Positions 59,804-64,000 of a stretch of DNA of 64,000 bases are shown here, piece after piece. Numbering within the stretch: position 1 is the stretch's first letter; every line of letters starts with the position of its first letter. The stretch covers positions 1-64,000 of the forward strand of contig NZ_JAALJH010000019.1 in the NCBI RefSeq assembly GCF_011064615.1, read 5' to 3'. This DNA is from Aquisphaera insulae. Lineage in GTDB: Bacteria > Planctomycetota > Planctomycetia > Isosphaerales > Isosphaeraceae. Below the pieces are notes generated by a model that saw nothing but the letters and a program-made list of their open reading frames with translations, was not told the origin of the DNA and searched no databases. The translations under genes and the position numbers were made by a program.

Positions 59804-61071
59804 ATGCCACCCACGAAACGGCCGGGGTTGAGGGCCCCGTGAGGATCGAGTGCCCGCTTGATCTTCGCCGCCAGCGACCAGTCGGGACGCGGATCGCCCC
59901 AGACGTTGAGCCTCGGCTTCCAGTCGGTCGGACAGCGCGGGACGGTCAGGGTCCCGCCGTGCGCGGAAACGGTTGCGCGGAAGCGTCGGACCTGGTCCGC
60001 CACCGCCTCGAGGCCAGGATCGTCCCGGGAGTGGAGCCGGACTACGCCGTCGCCCGCATGGCACTGGAACGTCCAGCGATTGCCGTCGACCTGATCGAGG
60101 AAGCTCGCGACCAGCGACGGCCGGATCGCGGCGAGGAGCGAGACCGGGCCCGGGCCGCGCACCTGGAATTCCCCGAGGGCCGACCAGAGCCCCTCGACCC
60201 GCTCATCCTCGACGACGACGATCTCGGTCGGCCTCAGCTCATCGCGGAGCCGCCCGATCTGCCAGCGGACGGAGACCTCACTCCCCTCGAGGCCGATCGC
60301 AAGGGTGCGACGGCCGGCGGGCAGCCCCGCCGGGCCTCCCACGACCTCCGCGGCCCGGGGATCGAGCACGTCGATCGCCACCGGCCTCGCGTCGGACGTG
60401 TTCAACCACGCCAGCACGGACTCGAGATCGTGGTCGGCATCCAGGATCGTCCAGGCCACGACGGACGCCTCGGGCTTCGGGCGCACCTTGAGTGTCATGC
60501 TGGTGAGGATGCCGAGCGTCCCGAGCGAGCCCGTCATCAGCTTGGGGAAGTCGTAGCCGGCGACGTTCTTGACGACCCGACCTCCCCCCTTCACCGCGAC
60601 TCCCTCCGAGGTCACGAACTGGACGCCGATGATCTGGTCGCGGGGCCTCCCCCAGGCATATCGGCGCGGGCCGCACGCGCCGGTCGCGAAGACGCCCCCC
60701 AGGGTGGCACGCTCGGGCTGGGCGGCCTCGACGAGCAGCCGCTGTCCCTGCGATGCCAGGACCCGTGCCAACGCCTCCGCGGTGATGCCCGCCTCCACCG
60801 TGATCGTCATGTCGGCGTGCGGATAGTCGATCACGCGATCCATGGCACGCATGTCGAGGATCACGCCCGGCCGCGATGGGGGCTCGCCCAGCTCGATGGC
60901 CGTGCCGCCCCCCTGGGGGTACAGGGCCTGTCCGGCGCGGACGGTGTCGCGGACGGCCTCGCCGAGCTGATCCAGGGATTCGGGGCGGATCCGGGCGGTC
61001 GCGTGACGACCGTCGCCCAGCGGCCCGCCGCCGGGAGGTTCGGGCCAGCCATCGGTCCATGGGCCGCTCAT
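59800..61071 (-). CDS. glcE: Glycolate oxidase FAD-binding subunit GlcE
   Basis: 423 residues, one FAD-binding PCMH-type domain plus a C-terminal ferredoxin-like part. YPQGGGTAIELG, then RVIDYPHADMTITVEAG and ATLGGVFATGACGPRRYAWG are the FAD-contacting signatures, with VVKNVAGYDFPKLMTGSLGTLG. With GlcD and GlcF it forms the membrane-associated glycolate dehydrogenase. It overlaps the upstream hypothetical gene and the downstream glcF by four bases each. Confidence 0.92.
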   Translation of the reverse strand: MSGPWTDGWPEPPGGGPLGDGRHATARIRPESLDQLGEAVRDTVRAGQALYPQGGGTAIELGEPPSRPGVILDMRAMDRVIDYPHADMTITVEAGITAEALARVLASQGQRLLVEAAQPERATLGGVFATGACGPRRYAWGRPRDQIIGVQFVTSEGVAVKGGGRVVKNVAGYDFPKLMTGSLGTLGILTSMTLKVRPKPEASVVAWTILDADHDLESVLAWLNTSDARPVAIDVLDPRAAEVVGGPAGLPAGRRTLAIGLEGSEVSVRWQIGRLRDELRPTEIVVVEDERVEGLWSALGEFQVRGPGPVSLLAAIRPSLVASFLDQVDGNRWTFQCHAGDGVVRLHSRDDPGLEAVADQVRRFRATVSAHGGTLTVPRCPTDWKPRLNVWGDPRPDWSLAAKIKRALDPHGALNPGRFVGGI

Positions 61072-62036
61072 GTCCCCCCCTCGGCGCCGGGGCCATCGTC
61101 GGGTGCATAGGAAATCTCCAGCCCCGAGAGGATCCTTTCGACTCGTTCCTGCACCGCGCGGATGAGCTCGATGGTCGAATCGTCGAAGACGCCCGGCCAG
61201 AGCTCCGTGAGCAGGACCTGCGACTCCAGGGCCAGCCGATGGAGGGAGTATGAGAGGCGTCTCTCGAGGAGGTTCACCCCGCGAAGCTCCGCCTCGACCT
61301 GATCGAGCGCCCGCAACAGCTCCTCGCCCTTCTCGGGCCGAACCTGCCGGCCGGCGCGAAGCGCGGGCAAGAAATCCTCGGACGACGGTTCGTCGGTCCC
61401 GAGGCCGCGGATCACGACGTCCCTGGCCGATTCGCTGAGCACGTCGGGCCTGATCCTTTCGGAAATGCGCGGTTCTCCCTGCGGCCGAGAGCGCTCGATG
61501 CGGACCACGGGCGGAGCGTCGGGGCTTCCCTGGCCGTCCGCCTCCCCGTCGATCGCGTCGTCGGGGTCGAGAAAGCGGACGTCGTGGATGGGGACGGTCA
61601 GGGCGGCCCCGGAGTCGAGGCTGTCGTCATCGGTCGGATGAGTCGCCGGCGAGAACTCCGCGGATTCGGACTTCTCCCGCCATTCCGCCAGATAGTCCGG
61701 GTCGTCGGCGATGGCGTTCAGGCCCTCGAGCTTTCCCCGGCGGGCCTCGGACTCGGCGACCTGGCTCCGGTAGCTCTCGTCGTCGATGGCTCGAGAGAGG
61801 AGGCCGGCGCAGTAGTCCGAAAGCGAGGCTGCGCCGGCCTTCTCGGCCAGGATCTGCGCCCGGTCGAGCGTCGCGGTCTTGACGTGGAGGATGATCCGCT
61901 GGGGCTCCTCCCCGGCGGCGGGGATCCGGTACTCGCCCGATCGGAAGACGGGAGGGAGCCGGCTCCATCGCGAGTAGGGGTCGCGCCGGGTGGCACGCCG
62001 CTGGTTCCTGTCGCCCTGGTTGGGGTCGTTCTGCAT
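61068..62036 (-). CDS. Uncharacterised protein embedded in the glycolate oxidase operon
   Basis: 322 residues, soluble. The N-terminus is basic and polar; residues 45-75 (RIILHVKTATLDRAQILAEK, then GAASLSDYCAGLLSRAI) resemble a ribbon-helix-helix or short DNA-binding fold. A long acidic, disordered middle leads to a helical C-terminal domain (LLRALDQVEAELRGVNLLER, then LALESQVLLTELWPGVFDD). No family is recognised. It starts 19 bases after glcD and overlaps glcE by four bases, so it is made with the glycolate enzyme. It could be a regulator or assembly factor. Confidence 0.65.
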   Translation of the reverse strand: MQNDPNQGDRNQRRATRRDPYSRWSRLPPVFRSGEYRIPAAGEEPQRIILHVKTATLDRAQILAEKAGAASLSDYCAGLLSRAIDDESYRSQVAESEARRGKLEGLNAIADDPDYLAEWREKSESAEFSPATHPTDDDSLDSGAALTVPIHDVRFLDPDDAIDGEADGQGSPDAPPVVRIERSRPQGEPRISERIRPDVLSESARDVVIRGLGTDEPSSEDFLPALRAGRQVRPEKGEELLRALDQVEAELRGVNLLERRLSYSLHRLALESQVLLTELWPGVFDDSTIELIRAVQERVERILSGLEISYAPDDGPGAEGGT

Positions 62037-62055
62037 GATCTTGCCCGTTCGATAT

Positions 62056-63528
62056 TCAGGCCGGGGACCGCCGGCCCGGCGCGGCCCGCTCGATGCAATG
62101 CCCCCCGGTCGGGAGCAACTTCGACGGGCTGCATCGGCCGTCCGGGTTGAGGCTATCGCGGATCGCCACCATCGCCGCCAGGTCCTCGGGGGAGAAGAGC
62201 CGGGGCATCAGGGCCATCTTCTCGACCCCGATGCCGTGCTCGCCCGTGACCGACCCGCCGAGCCGGATGCACTCCTCGAGGATCTCGTGGCTGGCGAGGA
62301 GGACCCGGCCGACCTGCCCCGGGTCGGTCTCGTCGAAGAGGAGGATCGGATGGATGTTCCCGTCGCCGGCGTGGAACACGTTCGCGATCCGGATATCGTG
62401 CCGCCGCGAAACGTCCTGGATGAACCGGAGGATATCCGGCAGCCGGGTCCTGGGCACGACGCCGTCCTGGGTGCAGAAGGTGGGGCTGAGCCGGCCGATC
62501 GCCCCGAATGCGGACTTGCGGCTCTTCCAGATCGCGACGTACTCCGGCTCCTTGCGGGTCCGCCACGCGAGGGAACGCTCGACGCGGCCCCCGCGCCCCT
62601 CGACGATCGCCGCGATGGCCCGGGCCTCGGCATCCAGGCCCGCATCGATGCCATCCACCTCGATGATCAGGACCGCGCCGGCTTCCGTGGGGAAGCCGAA
62701 GCCGAAGGCCTGTTCGACCGCCTGGATCATCAGGTTGTCCAGCATCTCGAGCGCCGCGGGGACGATGCCGGCCGCGATGATGCCGCTGACCGCCTCGGTC
62801 GCGGCCTCCACCGTGTCGAAGACGCCCAGCAAGGTGCGGCCCGCCTCCGGGTCGCGGGTCAGGCCGACCGTCACCTGGGTGACGACGCCGAACGTCCCCT
62901 CGCTGCCGACCACGAGCCCGGCGAGATCGTAGCCGGGCGGATCCGGCGTGATTCCCCCCACGTCGACGACCGATCCATCGGGGAGGACCAGCCGGACGCC
63001 GCGGACGTGATTCACCGTGACCCCGTACTTCAGGGTATGCGGCCCCCCCGAGTTCGTCGCGACGTTGCCGCCGATCGTGCAGGCCGTCTGACTCGATGGG
63101 TCGGGGGCGTAGTGGAAGCCTCGCCCCGCGAGCGCACGCGTGAGCCAGACGTTCACCACGCCGGGCTCGACGATCGCGTACCGATCGCGGACGTTGATCT
63201 CGAGGATCTGCTTCATCCGGGTCAGGCAGATCATCACCCCGCCGCCGACGGCCAGGGTCCCCCCCGCCAGGCTCGTCCCCGCTCCCCTCGGCACGAACGG
63301 CACATCCAGGCGGTTGCAGAGCTTCACGATCTCGACCACGTGGTCCGTGCCGGTGGGAAAGACGACGGCGTCGGGAATGTTCCGGTTGATCGTGAACCCG
63401 TCGCATTCGTAGACGAGCCGCTCCTGTCGGTCGTGCAGGACGTTCTCCGCGCCGACGATCGCCGTCAAGTCGGCGATCAGGCGCCCCGACTGCACGGATG
63501 TGGACGAGGTCACGGCGTGCGGGGCCAT
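62056..63528 (-). CDS. glcD: Glycolate oxidase FAD-linked subunit GlcD
   Basis: 490 residues. The FAD-binding domain shows VPRGAGTSLAGGTLAVGGGV, then AIVEPGVVNVWLTRAL and GFHYAPDPSSQTACTIGGNV with ATNSGGPHTLKYGVT, all typical of the GlcD/D-lactate dehydrogenase family. The C-terminal half has HAGDGNIHPILLFD with the active-site His residues, and GEHGIGVEKM. It oxidises glycolate (possibly also D-lactate) to glyoxylate. It is first in the operon glcD-orf-glcE-glcF; no regulator gene accompanies it. Confidence 0.95.
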   Translation of the reverse strand: MAPHAVTSSTSVQSGRLIADLTAIVGAENVLHDRQERLVYECDGFTINRNIPDAVVFPTGTDHVVEIVKLCNRLDVPFVPRGAGTSLAGGTLAVGGGVMICLTRMKQILEINVRDRYAIVEPGVVNVWLTRALAGRGFHYAPDPSSQTACTIGGNVATNSGGPHTLKYGVTVNHVRGVRLVLPDGSVVDVGGITPDPPGYDLAGLVVGSEGTFGVVTQVTVGLTRDPEAGRTLLGVFDTVEAATEAVSGIIAAGIVPAALEMLDNLMIQAVEQAFGFGFPTEAGAVLIIEVDGIDAGLDAEARAIAAIVEGRGGRVERSLAWRTRKEPEYVAIWKSRKSAFGAIGRLSPTFCTQDGVVPRTRLPDILRFIQDVSRRHDIRIANVFHAGDGNIHPILLFDETDPGQVGRVLLASHEILEECIRLGGSVTGEHGIGVEKMALMPRLFSPEDLAAMVAIRDSLNPDGRCSPSKLLPTGGHCIERAAPGRRSPA

Positions 63529-63788
63529 GGAACGGGCCTCCGGGGCTCGGTCTGGGGAGTCCTGACGTCAATCGTAACCGCCCGTCGGGGCCTTGTCAGG
63601 AAGGTACGGCGAGGAGTCGCGGAGAAGGCCGGTCCGGGTCGCCGGCCCGTTGGAAGCGTGTGAACGCCCTGGACCACGCAACCACCTTGTCGATTGTCCG
63701 GGATTCGAGTAGCCTCCCCGCGGAAATCGGGAACGACGGGAGAGTGCGGCAAGTGCCGACCGGAATGGTCGGAATCGAGGAGGCCGGC

Positions 63789-64000
63789 ATGGATGCCAGC
63801 GTCCGGGAAGCGGATACGGCGAAGCGAGATCGGGCCGGGATGCTGGTGGCGCCCGAGCGCGGGGCGATGGCGGCTCAGCCGGCGGAGGGCCCGATCGCCG
63901 GGCTTCGGGTGGCACTCGTGCACGACTGGCTGACCGGCATGCGGGGCGGCGAGAAGTGCCTGGAGGTCCTCTGCCGCGCCTTCCCGGACGCGACGCTCTA
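63789..64000 (+). CDS. Glycosyltransferase family 4 type protein, N-terminal part only
   Basis: Seventy codons reach the window edge. After a polar N-terminus of about 40 residues comes LRVALVHDWLTGMRGGEKCL and EVLCRAFPDATL, the first strand and glycine-rich loop of GT-B family 4 glycosyltransferases. GAGGAGG lies just before ATG 63789. It probably transfers sugar from a nucleotide-sugar in envelope or exopolysaccharide synthesis; the donor and acceptor domains lie beyond the window. Confidence 0.78.
   Translation, partial: MDASVREADTAKRDRAGMLVAPERGAMAAQPAEGPIAGLRVALVHDWLTGMRGGEKCLEVLCRAFPDATL

Overview
The window looks like chromosomal DNA from a high-GC planctomycete, most likely of the Isosphaeraceae type. 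This is inferred from the gene families, not from a marker gene. Typical pointers are the secreted DUF1080, FG-GAP/ASPIC and VIT-vWA proteins, several Gfo/Idh/MocA oxidoreductases, a giant Ser/Thr kinase with an RDD membrane domain, a redoxin/cytochrome c/copper-monooxygenase fusion, and long GC-driven shadow frames on both strands.

Layout. 1-13020: extracellular and envelope proteins (redoxin-heme-copper fusion, GH29 fucosidase, leucine-rich repeat protein, GH99/WbsX-like protein, a GH5-GH28 fusion, VIT-vWA protein). 13090-13236: a palindromic intergenic element related to one at 35089-35345. 13326-17605: housekeeping (grpE, DUF1080 protein, tpx, mnmG). 17925-20879: a regulatory pair, an excisionase-type HTH fused to a receiver and an HDOD-histidine kinase, behind a near-consensus promoter and long leader. 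20903-30197: HNH-like protein, two Gfo/Idh/MocA oxidoreductases, membrane protein, SGNH hydrolase, kinase-RDD-pseudokinase, small secreted protein. 30565-34905: UnbV-like FG-GAP/ASPIC protein, UnbU/RnfD-like membrane protein, and an AhpD-like protein that reads through an in-frame TGA at its redox-active position.

34906-36336 holds REP-like palindromes, a frameshifted REP-associated (Y1/RAYT) transposase and a short tandem repeat. Next comes an AT-richer defence island, 36337-48523: a phosphorothioation-associated methyltransferase, then in the opposite direction DUF4007, a 1182-residue P-loop ATPase, a DUF262 protein, a SIR2-like NADase candidate, a DndC/BrxP-like PAPS-reductase-family protein, a GmrSD-like DUF262-DUF1524 protein and a second methyltransferase. 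The cysteine desulfurase, DndB/D/E, PglZ and BrxL expected of known Dnd or BREX systems are not in the window. A repeat-rich, partly decayed stretch follows (49389-51385).

The last part returns to core functions: MBL-fold hydrolase, LpxH-like phosphatase, rhomboid protease, DUF1802 protein coupled to gpsA, a decayed LysR regulator, malate synthase, and a glcD-orf-glcE-glcF operon. Malate synthase and GlcDEF together would take glycolate via glyoxylate to malate. The window ends inside a GT4-type glycosyltransferase.

The two observations most worth following are the probable selenoprotein (33619-34905) with a bacterial-SECIS-like hairpin, and the defence island, whose gene set does not match a complete system known to me.
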